Of a DNA stretch of 64,000 nucleotides, positions 17,276 through 26,581 are shown piece by piece (the stretch's first letter is position 1; each line of letters starts with the position of its first letter). A program made the translations under genes and the position numbers. Source of the DNA: Microbulbifer harenosus. GTDB lineage: Bacteria > Pseudomonadota > Gammaproteobacteria > Pseudomonadales > Cellvibrionaceae. The stretch lies in assembly GCF_005771435.1 (NCBI RefSeq), contig NZ_VANI01000010.1, positions 186,001-250,000 on the forward strand. The letters are read 5' to 3'. The notes below the pieces were generated by a model. That model was not told the origin of the DNA, searched no databases, and saw only the letters and a program-made list of their open reading frames with translations.

Positions 17276-20140
17276 TCAGCCCAGTATCTGCTGCCAGGTT
17301 TTTTCAACGGTCTTTCTTTCCGCTTCGAAGTGGTCACCGGATACAACCCCCGGCAGCTGTTGTAATGCCAGGCGATGACCTTCTGATCGGTAGGCTTTGT
17401 AGGCGTCGATCAAATGCTCGGCTTGGTGGGCCGGCATCAGGCCCGCCTCGGTGAGGCTCTCAAGAATGCGGATATTGTCGGTATATCGCACGATTGATGG
17501 GGCGCTATGCGCCCAGGCCAATGCGGCATATTGAACCATAAATTCGATATCGACAATACCGCCCCGGCCATGCTTGAGATCGAATTCCCGATCATTGCTC
17601 TTATCCAGCTGTGCACGCATCTTATTGCGCATTTCTACCACCTCATCGCGCAATTTCTGCTCGTCACGCTGGGAGCACAACAGGTCGGTTCGCAGGGCTT
17701 CGAATGCCGCGCCGAGGCGTTCACTGCCCGCCACCGGACGGGTGCGCACCAGCGCCTGGTGCTCCCAGGTCCAGGCGCTCTCACGCTGGTATTTCTCGAA
17801 CGCGGCCAGCGAGGTGACAAGCAGGCCGGAATTACCGGATGGACGCAGGCGGGTATCCACTTCATACAGCGGACCGCTCAGGGTGCGGGTCTGCAGAATA
17901 TGAATCAGGCGCTGGGCGAGACGGGTGTAGAAACTCAGGTTGTCGATGGGTCTCTCGCCGTCGGTGTACTGCTGCGCCTCGGCGTCGTGCACGAATACGA
18001 TATCCAGATCCGAGCCGTGACCGAGCTCAAGACCGCCGAGCTTGCCGTAAGCGACGATGGCAAAGCGCATTTCCTCTGCGCTGGTATTCGCCGGCGCACC
18101 GTGTTTTTCCGTCACCTGCTGCCAGGCGAGCGCGAGCGACTGCTGCAGAATCGCCTCGGCGAGCCAGGTCAGCGAGTCGCTCACTTTCATCAGCGGCAGC
18201 GCGCCGGTAATTTCCTGGGCTGCGGTGCGCAGGCTCTGGCCCTGCTTGAAGTGGCGCAACGCTTCCATCTGCGCCTCCAGGTCTTCCGGGTCCACCCGCA
18301 GCATGTGCTGGCGCAGATCGTCGGCGATGTCCTTTGCCGTGGACGGCTGCAACAGGCGGCGCTGGTCGAGCATTTCATCCAGCAGGATCGGGTGGCGCGC
18401 CAGTTGCTCGGCGATCCACGGCGAAGCGCTGCACAGCCGCAGCAGCTGCGCCAGCACCGGCGGGTTCTCAATGATCAGTACCAGATAGGCACTGCGGCGC
18501 AATATCGAGCGCAGTAGCGGCATCACCCGCGCCAGCGCCAGTAATGGCTCACTCACTTCGGACGCCGCCGCCAGCAACAGCGGCATGGTCTGGTCCAGAC
18601 GCTGGCGACCGGACGCCGGCAGCGCGGCAACGATACGGTCTCCGTGCAACTCGGCGAGGATTTCCAGTGCTTTGGACGCGGGCTGAAAGCCGCCCTCATG
18701 CAACTGTTCCAGCCAGGTATCCCGCTCCTCCGCACGCGCACAACCGGCCCATAACATCTGCCACTGCTCGCTGGGATTGATCTCGCCACTCTCTTCCGGC
18801 GGCGCGATCACCTCGTCGAATTCCCGCTCAATTACCGCGCGGGCTTCCGCCAGTTCCAGCGCCAATGCCGTCCAGTCGGCATAGCCCAGAGCGAACGCCA
18901 ACTGCTCGCGACGCGCAGGCTCCGCTGGCAGGGTCTGGGTCTGCTGGTCTTTTTCCGCCTGCAGGCCGTGCTCCACCCGGCGCAACAGCAGATAGGCCTC
19001 GCGCAGCTGCGCCGCGCAACCTTCGGGCAGATGCCCACCGGCCTCCAGCAGCGGCAGCACTTTGAGAATATTGCGCACCCGCAGGTCTGGTTCGCGCCCG
19101 CCGCGAATCAACTGGAAGGCCTGGGCGATGAATTCCACCTCACGGATACCACCGCGGCCCAGCTTGATGTTGTCGGTCATGCCGCGCGCGCGCACCTGGC
19201 GCTGGATCAGGGTTTTCATTTCCCGCAGCGCTTCAATCACGCTGAAATCGATATAGCGGCGATAGGTAAACGGGCGCAGCAGCTCCATCAATTCCTCCGC
19301 CGCCTCCGCCGCACCTTCACCACTCATGGCCACCGGGCGCGCCTTGATCATGGCGTAGCGCTCCCACTCGCGCCCCTGGGTCTGGTAGTAGTCCTCCAGC
19401 GCGGCGTAGTGGCTCACCAGCGGACCGCTGTCGCCGTAGGGGCGCAGGCGCATATCCACACGGAATACGAAGCCGTCGGCGGTGGTAGCGTCGAGGGACT
19501 TGATCAGCCGCTGGCCCAGGCGCTGGAAAAACGCCTGGTTTTCCAACGGGCTCTGACCATCGCTCTGTCCGGGTTCCGGGTAGGCAAAAATCAGATCGAT
19601 ATCCGACGACAGGTTCAGCTCCCGCGCCCCCAGCTTGCCCATGCCCAGCACGATCATCGGCTGCGCGACGCCCTCGCGGTTGCGCGGTTGCCCATGACGC
19701 GCAACCAGCGACTGCCAGTGCCAATCGAGCGCTGCTTGAATGCACACTTCTGCCAGCCCGGTAAGTCGCGCACAGGCAGCGGGAATATCCCACTGGCCAG
19801 CAAAATCCCGCCAGATTACCTCCGCATTCACCCGGTTGCGCAACCGACGCAGCGCACGCTCCAGCTGCTCCTCGCTCTCCAGTTCATCCAGCGCGGGAGC
19901 CACCAGGCCGCAATCGCCCTCCGCCAGCAGCGCCGGCAACAGATCCGGCTGGCGCGTGCACTGCTGCACAAAAAAATCCGAGCCCACAAACCCCCGGGCC
20001 ACACTCATGGCCTTCGCTCTATCCGCCAGCAAAGACTCAACCTGCGCAGCAGCCTCCATACCGACTGCAGCGCTCCAGGTATTCCAGCGCTGGGCAAACA
20101 GGGATTGGTGTTGCGGGGGGCAGAGATCGGTCAATGGCAT
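17276..20140 (-). CDS. glnE: Bifunctional glutamine synthetase adenylyltransferase/adenylyl-removing enzyme
   Basis: 954 residues. GlnE adds AMP to glutamine synthetase and removes it, under control of the PII protein, so tuning nitrogen assimilation. Two nucleotidyltransferase domains are visible: near residue 175 GMGKLGARELNLSSDIDLIF, and near residue 700 YGKLGGLELGHGSDLDIVF, each with the G-x-D-x-D catalytic pair. Each is followed by a helical GlnD/GlnE-type domain carrying KLGRGGIREVEF and KHGRGGIVDIEF. I start at the ATG giving MPLTDLCPPQ because AGGAG sits 8 bases before it; an ATG 20 codons upstream lacks such a site. Length is normal for the family (about 945-960). Confidence 0.97.
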   Translation of the reverse strand: MPLTDLCPPQHQSLFAQRWNTWSAAVGMEAAAQVESLLADRAKAMSVARGFVGSDFFVQQCTRQPDLLPALLAEGDCGLVAPALDELESEEQLERALRRLRNRVNAEVIWRDFAGQWDIPAACARLTGLAEVCIQAALDWHWQSLVARHGQPRNREGVAQPMIVLGMGKLGARELNLSSDIDLIFAYPEPGQSDGQSPLENQAFFQRLGQRLIKSLDATTADGFVFRVDMRLRPYGDSGPLVSHYAALEDYYQTQGREWERYAMIKARPVAMSGEGAAEAAEELMELLRPFTYRRYIDFSVIEALREMKTLIQRQVRARGMTDNIKLGRGGIREVEFIAQAFQLIRGGREPDLRVRNILKVLPLLEAGGHLPEGCAAQLREAYLLLRRVEHGLQAEKDQQTQTLPAEPARREQLAFALGYADWTALALELAEARAVIEREFDEVIAPPEESGEINPSEQWQMLWAGCARAEERDTWLEQLHEGGFQPASKALEILAELHGDRIVAALPASGRQRLDQTMPLLLAAASEVSEPLLALARVMPLLRSILRRSAYLVLIIENPPVLAQLLRLCSASPWIAEQLARHPILLDEMLDQRRLLQPSTAKDIADDLRQHMLRVDPEDLEAQMEALRHFKQGQSLRTAAQEITGALPLMKVSDSLTWLAEAILQQSLALAWQQVTEKHGAPANTSAEEMRFAIVAYGKLGGLELGHGSDLDIVFVHDAEAQQYTDGERPIDNLSFYTRLAQRLIHILQTRTLSGPLYEVDTRLRPSGNSGLLVTSLAAFEKYQRESAWTWEHQALVRTRPVAGSERLGAAFEALRTDLLCSQRDEQKLRDEVVEMRNKMRAQLDKSNDREFDLKHGRGGIVDIEFMVQYAALAWAHSAPSIVRYTDNIRILESLTEAGLMPAHQAEHLIDAYKAYRSEGHRLALQQLPGVVSGDHFEAERKTVEKTWQQILG

Positions 20141-20685
20141 CCGGGCTTCTCCTGTGAACGGGCTCCAGCCCATCTTTACGGTAAGAGCCTGAGTATACAT
20201 TGGCCGTCACCGGAATCCTCGCCGCCCTGCGCCCGCGCTCTTGAACTTTCTTTAGAAGACCCTATCTAACCGACGATCCATTGCCACCAATCTTTCGTCA
20301 GAACCCTGTTTTTATTGCGGGCCACCCCGTTTTACGAGCATGACTATTTCGACTGATTACACACTTCACCTCAAGCACCCCCATAACTTCCGGGCCGCGG
20401 CAACCTGTCGCCGCGCCATGCGACGCGTACCCATCTACCTGCCCATCTCGCGTCCACCACCGTAATCACTTTCGAATTATTACCACTCAACTTCGCGCGA
20501 AGGCGTCACTGTCCGGTACAGCCTTGCGAGACCTTCTAAAACAGGGATGTTTTAGAAGAGCCCCCATGGATGGGTCTACGGCGTGTCTCGCAAGGCTGTA
20601 CCGGACAGTGGCGCCGCCACGGAGCTGATTAAACCCCCGAAGCATTACCACCACCCCCTGACAACCAAACCAAAAGGAGGACAAG
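20141..20685. other. Divergent intergenic region between glnE and the ABC operon
   Basis: 545 bp with no supported gene. It must hold the promoters of glnE (minus) and of the ABC transporter operon (plus). Its main content is the large structured element at 20502-20615. A strong ribosome binding site, AAGGAGG at 20674-20680, stands 5 bases before the GTG start of the ABC ATPase. Confidence 0.7.
20502..20615 (-). repeat. Structured intergenic element, copy A (nested inverted repeats)
   Basis: The outer arms 20507-20532 and 20585-20610 are perfect 26-bp complements, extended to 20502/20615 by four pairs and one G-T wobble. Inside, on the minus strand, come a conserved core ACCCATCCATGGGGGCT and then a perfect 10-bp hairpin (20533-20558) with loop ATCCCT, directly abutting the outer stem. 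The same plan, with a matching core and loop but different arm sequences, occurs at 31484-31613. No T-run follows, so it is not a simple terminator. It could be a structured RNA or a mobile palindromic repeat. Confidence 0.75.
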
Positions 20686-21645
20686 GTGCTGGAAGTCACC
20701 CACCTCAGCCGTTGCTACGGCGACTTCAAAGCCGTCGACGGCGTCAGTTTTAACATCGGCAAAGGCGAAATTGTCGGCCTGCTCGGCCACAACGGCGCCG
20801 GCAAAACCACCATCATGAAAATGCTCTCCGGCTATCTGGAACCGGATACCGGCAGCGTAAAGATTGATGGCATCGACATGGCCGACAAGCCCAAAACCCT
20901 GCAACGGCAATTGGGCTACCTGCCGGAAAATCTTCCGGTTTATGGAGAGATGAGCGTCGCCGACTACCTCGACTACGCCGCCTCACTGAAAGGCCTCGAC
21001 GGCCAGGAAAAAATCGACGAAATCCGCCGCGCCATCAAAGCCACGGAGCTCGGCGACAAACTGCACGCGCGCATCCACACCCTCTCACGGGGCTACAAAC
21101 AGCGCGTCGGCGTCGCCCAGGCCATCCTCGGGCGCCCGCGGCTGCTGATCCTGGATGAGCCCACCAACGGCCTCGATCCGACACAGACCCGGCAGATGCG
21201 CGCACTGATAAAAGACATCGCGCGCGAAGCCACCGTGATCCTCTCCACCCACATCATGCAGGAAGTGGAAGCCCTGTGTGACCGGGTGCTGATCATTCAC
21301 AGTGGCAGCCTCGCGGTAGATGAAAAACTCGACCGCCTGCGCCGCGCCAACAGTATCTGGCTTGAGACCTCCGCCACCGATGCCCGCGACGTACTCGCGC
21401 GCCTTGGCAAGGAGCAGGGTATTCACAGGGTAGAGGCTCTGAAAACTGCCGGGCAGTTCCGCATCGTCCTCGCAGAGGGTGCCAACCTGCGCAGCGCCAG
21501 CGCGACCATCGCGCGCACGCTGATTGCCGCCGGAGGCGAACTCTACCGCCTGCAACCGGAACAGCGGGACCTGGAAAGCCTGTTCCGTCAGGTAAATGAA
21601 AACAACAAAGAACAACACACGGAGGCAATGGAAGATGCGGCCTGA
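20686..21645 (+). CDS. ABC transporter ATP-binding protein (GldA/CcmA type)
   Basis: 319 residues. The ATPase subunit of an ABC-2 exporter. Walker A is GHNGAGKTT (34-42); the signature is LSRGYKQRVG, a variant of LSGGQ common in the GldA group; Walker B is LLILDEPTNGLDP; the switch His sits in LSTHIMQEV. A C-terminal extension of about 80 residues (after ALCDRVLIIH) is also typical of GldA-like proteins. The start is a GTG with a near-perfect AAGGAGG 5 bases upstream. The next gene starts 11 bp before this one ends. Together with the fused permease/auxiliary protein and the DUF4340 protein it forms a three-gene operon. Substrate unknown; in Bacteroidetes the homologous set serves gliding, elsewhere its role is not settled. 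Confidence 0.9.
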   Translation: MLEVTHLSRCYGDFKAVDGVSFNIGKGEIVGLLGHNGAGKTTIMKMLSGYLEPDTGSVKIDGIDMADKPKTLQRQLGYLPENLPVYGEMSVADYLDYAASLKGLDGQEKIDEIRRAIKATELGDKLHARIHTLSRGYKQRVGVAQAILGRPRLLILDEPTNGLDPTQTRQMRALIKDIAREATVILSTHIMQEVEALCDRVLIIHSGSLAVDEKLDRLRRANSIWLETSATDARDVLARLGKEQGIHRVEALKTAGQFRIVLAEGANLRSASATIARTLIAAGGELYRLQPEQRDLESLFRQVNENNKEQHTEAMEDAA

Positions 21646-24544
21646 TTCCAACGTTCAAGTCAGCGGCAGACAACTGATCCAGCGTGTCGCCGCCAAAGAA
21701 CTCACCCTGTTTTTTGCCTCGCCGGTGGCATATCTGTTCCTCGCCACCTTTGCCGCGGTGAGCCTGTTCGTGTTTTTCTGGGGCGAGGCCTTTTTTGCCC
21801 GCAACATCGCCGACGTGCGCCCACTGTTCGAGTGGATGCCGCTGCTGCTGATTTTCCTTAGCAGCGCGCTCACCATGCGCCTGTGGAGCGACGAGCGCGC
21901 CAAAGGCACGCTGGAACATGTCCTCACCCAACCCGCTCCGCTGTGGCAGTTTGTGGTGGGCAAGTTTGTCGGCTGCTTAGCGCTGCTCGGCATTGCGCTG
22001 GCCATCACCCTGCCGCTGCCCATCACCGTGGCGCTGATCGGCGAGCTGGACTGGGGCCCGGTGTGGGCGGGTTATCTCGCCACCTTTCTGCTGGGGGCCG
22101 CGTATCTGAGTATCGGCCTGTTCGTGTCCGCCCGAGCCAGCAACCAGATCGTCAGCCTGATTGTGGCATCGGCCCTGTGCGGGGTTTTCTACCTGGTCGG
22201 CACACCGCTGCTCACCGACTTTTTCGGCAACAGCGCCGGCGAGTGGCTGCGCAGCCTAAGCACCGGTGCGCGCTTTGACGCCATCACCCGCGGCGTCATC
22301 GATCTGCCGGACCTCTATTACTACCTGAGCCTGTGCGCGGTGTTCCTGGCCCTCAATACGCTGGTGCTGGAGCGCGAGCGCTGGGCCGCCGGCGGCGATC
22401 GCAAGCACCGCCGCGCCTGGCAGACGGTTACCGCTCTGCTAGTGGTCAACGCCCTGGGGGCCAACCTGTGGCTGGGGCAATTGAAATCCCTGCGCGCGGA
22501 TGTGACCGAGGGCAATCTGTATTCCATCTCCCCGGCTACCGAGCAGTATCTGGACCAGCTGCAGGAACCGCTGCTGATCCGCGGTTATTTCAGCGGCAAA
22601 ACCCATCCACTGTTAGCTCCGCTGGTACCGCAGATGCGCGACCTGCTGCGGGAATATGAAGTGGCCGGCGACGGCCGCGTGCGGGTGGAAATCATCGACC
22701 CGACCCAGGAACCGGAACTGGAAGAGGAAGCCAACCGCAAATACGGCATAGCGCCGGTGCCCTTCCAGGTGGCGGACCGCTACCAGGCTTCCATCGTCAG
22801 CTCCTATTTCGATGTGCTGGTGCAGTACGGTGACGAGTACGAGGTACTGGGCTTCCGCGATCTGATCGAGGTGAATGCGGAGCGCGAGGCGGATATCGAC
22901 GTGCAGCTGCGCAACCCGGAATACGACCTCACCCGCGCGATCAAGAAAGTTCTGCAGAGCTACCAGAGCGAGGGCAACCTGTTCGACACGGTGCAGGGCA
23001 AGCTGGCGTTTACCGCCTATGTGTCCGCCGAAGAACAGTTGCCTGAACAGCTGGCGGAGTTCAAACAGTCCATCCGCACGTCGGTGGAAAAAATGCAGGC
23101 CGACGCCGGCGACCGCCTGAGTGTCGAATTTGTCGACCCGCAGGCGGACGGCGGTGTGGTGGCACAGCAGATCGCCGAGGACTACGGCTTCCAGCCCATG
23201 GCCGCGAGCCTGGTCGGGCGCCCCTTCTATTTCTACCTAACCCTCGCCCGCGATGAACAGCATGACAAAGTGGTGCAGATCCCGCTGGACGACCTCAGCG
23301 CCGACACCTTCGAGCGCAATCTGGAAGCGGGCATCAAGCGCTTTGCCAGCGGCTTTACCAAGACCGTGGCGCTGGTGACGCCGGCGGACGATTTCAGCCA
23401 GGGCATGGGCGGCGGTGCCCGCTTCAGCCAGCTGGAAACCCTGCTCGGCGCCGAGCTGAATGTGGAGCGCGAGGACCTGAGCGACGGTCGCGTCTCCGGC
23501 AACGCGGATATCCTGATGCTGCTGGCGCCGCGCAACCTGAGCGAAAAGGCCCTGTATGCCGTGGACCAGTTCCTGATGCAGGGCGGCACCGTGATCGCCG
23601 CCACCTCCCCGTACAGCGCCAACCTGTCCAACCGCAGCCTGAGCCTGAACCGGGTCAACAGCGGTCTGGAAAGCTGGCTCGACCATATGGGCCTGAAGGT
23701 GGACAACAAACTGGTGCTGGACCCGCAGAATAGCGCCTTCCCGGTGCCGGTGACCCGCAATGTGGGCGGCTTCCAGCTGCAGGAACTGCGCATGCTGGAC
23801 TACCCCTACTTTATCGACGTGCGCGGCGACGGCCTGAACGCCGACAACCCCATCACCGGCAGCCTGCCCCAGGCCACCCTCAGCTGGGCGTCGCCAATCC
23901 GCGTGGACGAGGAGAAGTCCGCCGCGCGCACCATCACCCCGCTGCTGCACAGCTCGCAGGATTCCTGGCTGTCCAGCAGCACCAGCGTGATGCCGCGCTA
24001 CGTGGACGGACAGATCAGCGCCTTCACCCCCGAGGGCGAGCGCGCCTCGCAGCTGCTGGGCGTGGTGAGTGCCGGGCGCTTCGACTCCTACTTCGCCGAC
24101 AAGCCCTCGCCGCTGGCGCAGCAGTCGGAAGAAGTAACAGAAGACAAAGAAGAAGCTGCAACTGACGCGACCGAACTGGACAATCTGCCGAGCCAGATCA
24201 GCCGCTCGCCGGAATCCGCGCGCATCATCCTGTTCGCCTCCAACGACTTCCTGCGCGATCAGGTGGTGCGCATGAGCGGCGCGGCCACCGGTGGCGACTA
24301 CCTCAACACCCTGCAGCTGGCGGCCAACAGCGTGGACTGGTCTCTCGAAGACGCCGGCCTGCTCGGCATCCGCGCCCGCGGCCACTTCAACCGCACCCTG
24401 CCGCCGATGGAACAGGACAGCCGCCTGTTCTGGGAAACCCTGAACTATATCGCCGCGCTGCTGGCACTGGGCATCGTCGCCCTGATCCAGACCCTGCGCA
24501 GTCGCGCCCGCCAGCAGCGCTATCAGCAGCTGCTGGCCGGCTGA
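21635..24544 (+). CDS. Fused ABC-2 permease and GldG-like auxiliary protein
   Basis: 969 residues combining what are often two genes. Residues 1 to about 235 are an ABC-2 permease with about six membrane segments (GldF-like: KELTLFFASPVAYLFLATF, then ERAKGTLEHVLTQP). A seventh segment (TVTALLVVNALGANLWLG) leads to a long periplasmic ABC_transp_aux/GldG-type region with SLRADVTEGNLYSIS, LLREYEVAGDGRVRVEIIDP and ADILMLLAPRNLSE. A final segment (NYIAALLALGIVALIQTL) anchors the C-terminus. The start giving MRPDSNVQV has GGAGG 9 bases upstream and overlaps the ATPase gene by 11 bp; an upstream ATG at 21596 is less likely. An acidic insert (EEVTEDKEEAATDATE) interrupts the periplasmic part. The exported substrate is unknown. 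Confidence 0.85.
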   Translation: MRPDSNVQVSGRQLIQRVAAKELTLFFASPVAYLFLATFAAVSLFVFFWGEAFFARNIADVRPLFEWMPLLLIFLSSALTMRLWSDERAKGTLEHVLTQPAPLWQFVVGKFVGCLALLGIALAITLPLPITVALIGELDWGPVWAGYLATFLLGAAYLSIGLFVSARASNQIVSLIVASALCGVFYLVGTPLLTDFFGNSAGEWLRSLSTGARFDAITRGVIDLPDLYYYLSLCAVFLALNTLVLERERWAAGGDRKHRRAWQTVTALLVVNALGANLWLGQLKSLRADVTEGNLYSISPATEQYLDQLQEPLLIRGYFSGKTHPLLAPLVPQMRDLLREYEVAGDGRVRVEIIDPTQEPELEEEANRKYGIAPVPFQVADRYQASIVSSYFDVLVQYGDEYEVLGFRDLIEVNAEREADIDVQLRNPEYDLTRAIKKVLQSYQSEGNLFDTVQGKLAFTAYVSAEEQLPEQLAEFKQSIRTSVEKMQADAGDRLSVEFVDPQADGGVVAQQIAEDYGFQPMAASLVGRPFYFYLTLARDEQHDKVVQIPLDDLSADTFERNLEAGIKRFASGFTKTVALVTPADDFSQGMGGGARFSQLETLLGAELNVEREDLSDGRVSGNADILMLLAPRNLSEKALYAVDQFLMQGGTVIAATSPYSANLSNRSLSLNRVNSGLESWLDHMGLKVDNKLVLDPQNSAFPVPVTRNVGGFQLQELRMLDYPYFIDVRGDGLNADNPITGSLPQATLSWASPIRVDEEKSAARTITPLLHSSQDSWLSSSTSVMPRYVDGQISAFTPEGERASQLLGVVSAGRFDSYFADKPSPLAQQSEEVTEDKEEAATDATELDNLPSQISRSPESARIILFASNDFLRDQVVRMSGAATGGDYLNTLQLAANSVDWSLEDAGLLGIRARGHFNRTLPPMEQDSRLFWETLNYIAALLALGIVALIQTLRSRARQQRYQQLLAG

Positions 24545-24558
24545 GGAGGAACGGAAGC

Positions 24559-25518
24559 ATGAAGAATCTGCAAAAAATATTGAGCGGAGTGCTGGCACTG
24601 CAGCTGGTACTGGCCGCGGGCCTGTTCTGGGACGCAAGTGCCCGGCAACAGGCGCAGGCCCAGCAGACCCGGCTGGTAGACGCCGAAACCGACGCACTCA
24701 AGCGTCTGGAAATTGCCGGCGACGGCAACAGCGTCACCCTGGCCAGAAAAAACGGCCAGTGGCAGTTGCCGGACCTGCACGATCTGCCGGTCGACAGCGA
24801 CAAGCTCGACACACTGCTGGAAAAACTCACCGCGCTCAAAGGCAACTGGCCGGTGGCCACCAGCGCGAGCGCCCGCGAGCGCTTTGAGGTGGCGGAAGAC
24901 AAATTCCGCAAACACCTGAAGCTGTACACCGCGGAGGGCGACACGCCAGCGCTGGAGTTGTTTGTGGGTACCTCGCCCGGTTTCCGCAAAGTGCACGTGC
25001 GCCGCGCCGGAGACGACGCCATCTATGCGGTGGAACTGAACAGTTTCGACCTGCCGGAAAATGCCGACAGCTGGCTGGACAAAACCCTGCTTGCCGCCGG
25101 CGACATCGAGCACATCGAAGGGCCCGACTACCAGCTGCGCAAAGATGGCGAAAACTGGAAATTCGCAGACACTGGCAGTGAAGCCGCGCCCGCAGTGGAC
25201 CCCGGCAAAGCCCGCGAGCTCGCCAGTGCGTTGGAGAAGCTGCGTATCACCGCACCAGTTTCCGAGGTGCCAGAAGTCGAGGAAACCGAAGTACTTGTGC
25301 AGACCAAAGACGGCGAACTGCGCTACCGCTTCTTGCACGCGGACGACAAATACTATGTGCGCCGGAGTGACCGCGAGCAGGTGTTTGAAATCGCCAAGTA
25401 CGACTTCGATCGCGTAACGGACAAGCGCCACGACAATCTGGTACTGGTGGAGCGGGAGGAAAAGGAACAAACCGCGGAAGGTGATAAACAGGAGGATTCG
25501 GAAGATCCAGCCGCGTAA
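24559..25518 (+). CDS. DUF4340 domain protein, partner of the ABC exporter
   Basis: 319 residues: an N-terminal membrane anchor (ILSGVLALQLVLAAGLFWD) and a periplasmic DUF4340 body with two similar halves. Each half has a strand pattern of the type LARKNGQWQLPD and LRKDGENWKFADTG, the repeated K-x-G-x-W motif that marks the family. The C-terminus is highly charged. It starts 14 bp after the fused permease and ends at a strong terminator, so it is the last gene of the operon. DUF4340 genes commonly follow GldG-type genes; a role as an extracytoplasmic accessory of the exporter is inferred, with no known biochemical activity. Confidence 0.8.
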   Translation: MKNLQKILSGVLALQLVLAAGLFWDASARQQAQAQQTRLVDAETDALKRLEIAGDGNSVTLARKNGQWQLPDLHDLPVDSDKLDTLLEKLTALKGNWPVATSASARERFEVAEDKFRKHLKLYTAEGDTPALELFVGTSPGFRKVHVRRAGDDAIYAVELNSFDLPENADSWLDKTLLAAGDIEHIEGPDYQLRKDGENWKFADTGSEAAPAVDPGKARELASALEKLRITAPVSEVPEVEETEVLVQTKDGELRYRFLHADDKYYVRRSDREQVFEIAKYDFDRVTDKRHDNLVLVEREEKEQTAEGDKQEDSEDPAA

Positions 25519-25528
25519 TTCACTCGCC

Positions 25529-25562
25529 AATAAAAAACCGCGCAACCGCGCGGTTTTTTATT
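25529..25562. terminator. Bidirectional rho-independent terminator
   Basis: Perfect 14-bp inverted repeat (AATAAAAAACCGCG / CGCGGTTTTTTATT) with a 6-nt loop and A/T runs on both sides. It separates the convergent DUF4340 and PhzF-like genes. Confidence 0.95.
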
Positions 25563-25587
25563 GGGTGCTCATTATTGCCGAGCAAGG

Positions 25588-26490
25588 TCATGAGTAGAAC
25601 AGCTTGCCCTCTCCCATCTTGATCACATTGCCGCCGATACGGCAGCGTACTTCCCGGCCATTTTTCTTATCAAACTCCACATGCAGCACACTCTTGCGAG
25701 TGGCCACGCTGCCGCGATCTACGGAAAAGGTGTGGGTGCCCGTGGCGGTTTCCTGCTGCTCGGCAAGGTAGGCAATGAATTCCGGCATTACATTGCCGAT
25801 GGGCGGATACACGTCTTTCGCCAAACCGGGATTCAGCAGGCGACCGTGAAACTCAGTGCCGCCGGTAATGGAGCCCGGTGCAAACAGGAACAGCTCGGAA
25901 GTGTACATATCTCCCAGTAATTCTGCCCAGCGCTCGTGATTCAGGCTCGCCGCCACGACATGCTCGGGGCGGGTGAACGGCACGATCAGAGTGGGCCGGT
26001 CGACGCTCACCACCATGGATTTATATTTACTGAAGGAAATATGCTTTTCCTCGGTGTTGAGCGCCGCCGCGAGGCGGGCCACTTCCGGGGTGTAGCGGTC
26101 GACAGTGGGCGACAGCACGCGGGCAAACTGGATCGCGCCTGGCACACCGTCCCGGTCATCGATAAAGCTTTCGATCAGCCCACTGTCCTGTTCCAGCAGA
26201 AACGAGGCAAAGGCCCCTTCGCTTTTACTGAGCCCCAGCTCAAAGGCCATAAATGAAGCGGCGAGGATGGTGTGGGCACCAAAGTGCTGCGGGCCTTTAG
26301 CGGTGTATACGCTGGCGGGAACGGGATGTTCCGGCTGGATAAAAACGGTCTCGGTCTGCTGGAATTCGCTGGCGATGGCTTTTTTTGCCGCTTCATCCAG
26401 AGTGTGGCCCGCCAGGTTCACCACCGGGATCTGGGTGCCCTGAAATGGGGCGTTGGCAAATACATCCAGCAAAGCGTATTCAATCGTCAT
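25588..26490 (-). CDS. PhzF-family isomerase-like protein, divergent
   Basis: 300 residues of the PhzF/DapF-fold family. Retained landmarks are the opening YALLDVFANAPFQGTQIPV, the catalytic glutamate in FQQTETVF (E48), where S/A-E-T-x-F is expected, and AHTILAA (H73) in place of G-H-A-T-L. The usual D-P-V-T-G-S-A-H loop in the second domain is replaced by YPPIGNVMPE, so the active site is altered. Most family members are of unknown function; the best known, PhzF, isomerises a phenazine precursor. No phenazine genes are nearby. It appears to be a single-gene unit sharing the terminator with the DUF4340 gene. A second, canonical PhzF-like gene lies about 4 kb away. Confidence 0.8.
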   Translation of the reverse strand: MTIEYALLDVFANAPFQGTQIPVVNLAGHTLDEAAKKAIASEFQQTETVFIQPEHPVPASVYTAKGPQHFGAHTILAASFMAFELGLSKSEGAFASFLLEQDSGLIESFIDDRDGVPGAIQFARVLSPTVDRYTPEVARLAAALNTEEKHISFSKYKSMVVSVDRPTLIVPFTRPEHVVAASLNHERWAELLGDMYTSELFLFAPGSITGGTEFHGRLLNPGLAKDVYPPIGNVMPEFIAYLAEQQETATGTHTFSVDRGSVATRKSVLHVEFDKKNGREVRCRIGGNVIKMGEGKLFYS

Positions 26491-26581
26491 CTTTATCGTC
26501 CTTTTTATTGTTTATCCGTCATTGCGGTCGCTTCCCTGACTATGGCGTATCGGCGAGAGAATGCAAACACAGCGCGCGAAA

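Noticed and set aside
20502-20615. Reading the large inverted repeat as a rho-independent terminator or as insertion-sequence ends
   Set aside because: There is no T-run after the stem, no transposase gene between the arms, and a second copy with different arm sequence argues against simple IS terminal repeats.
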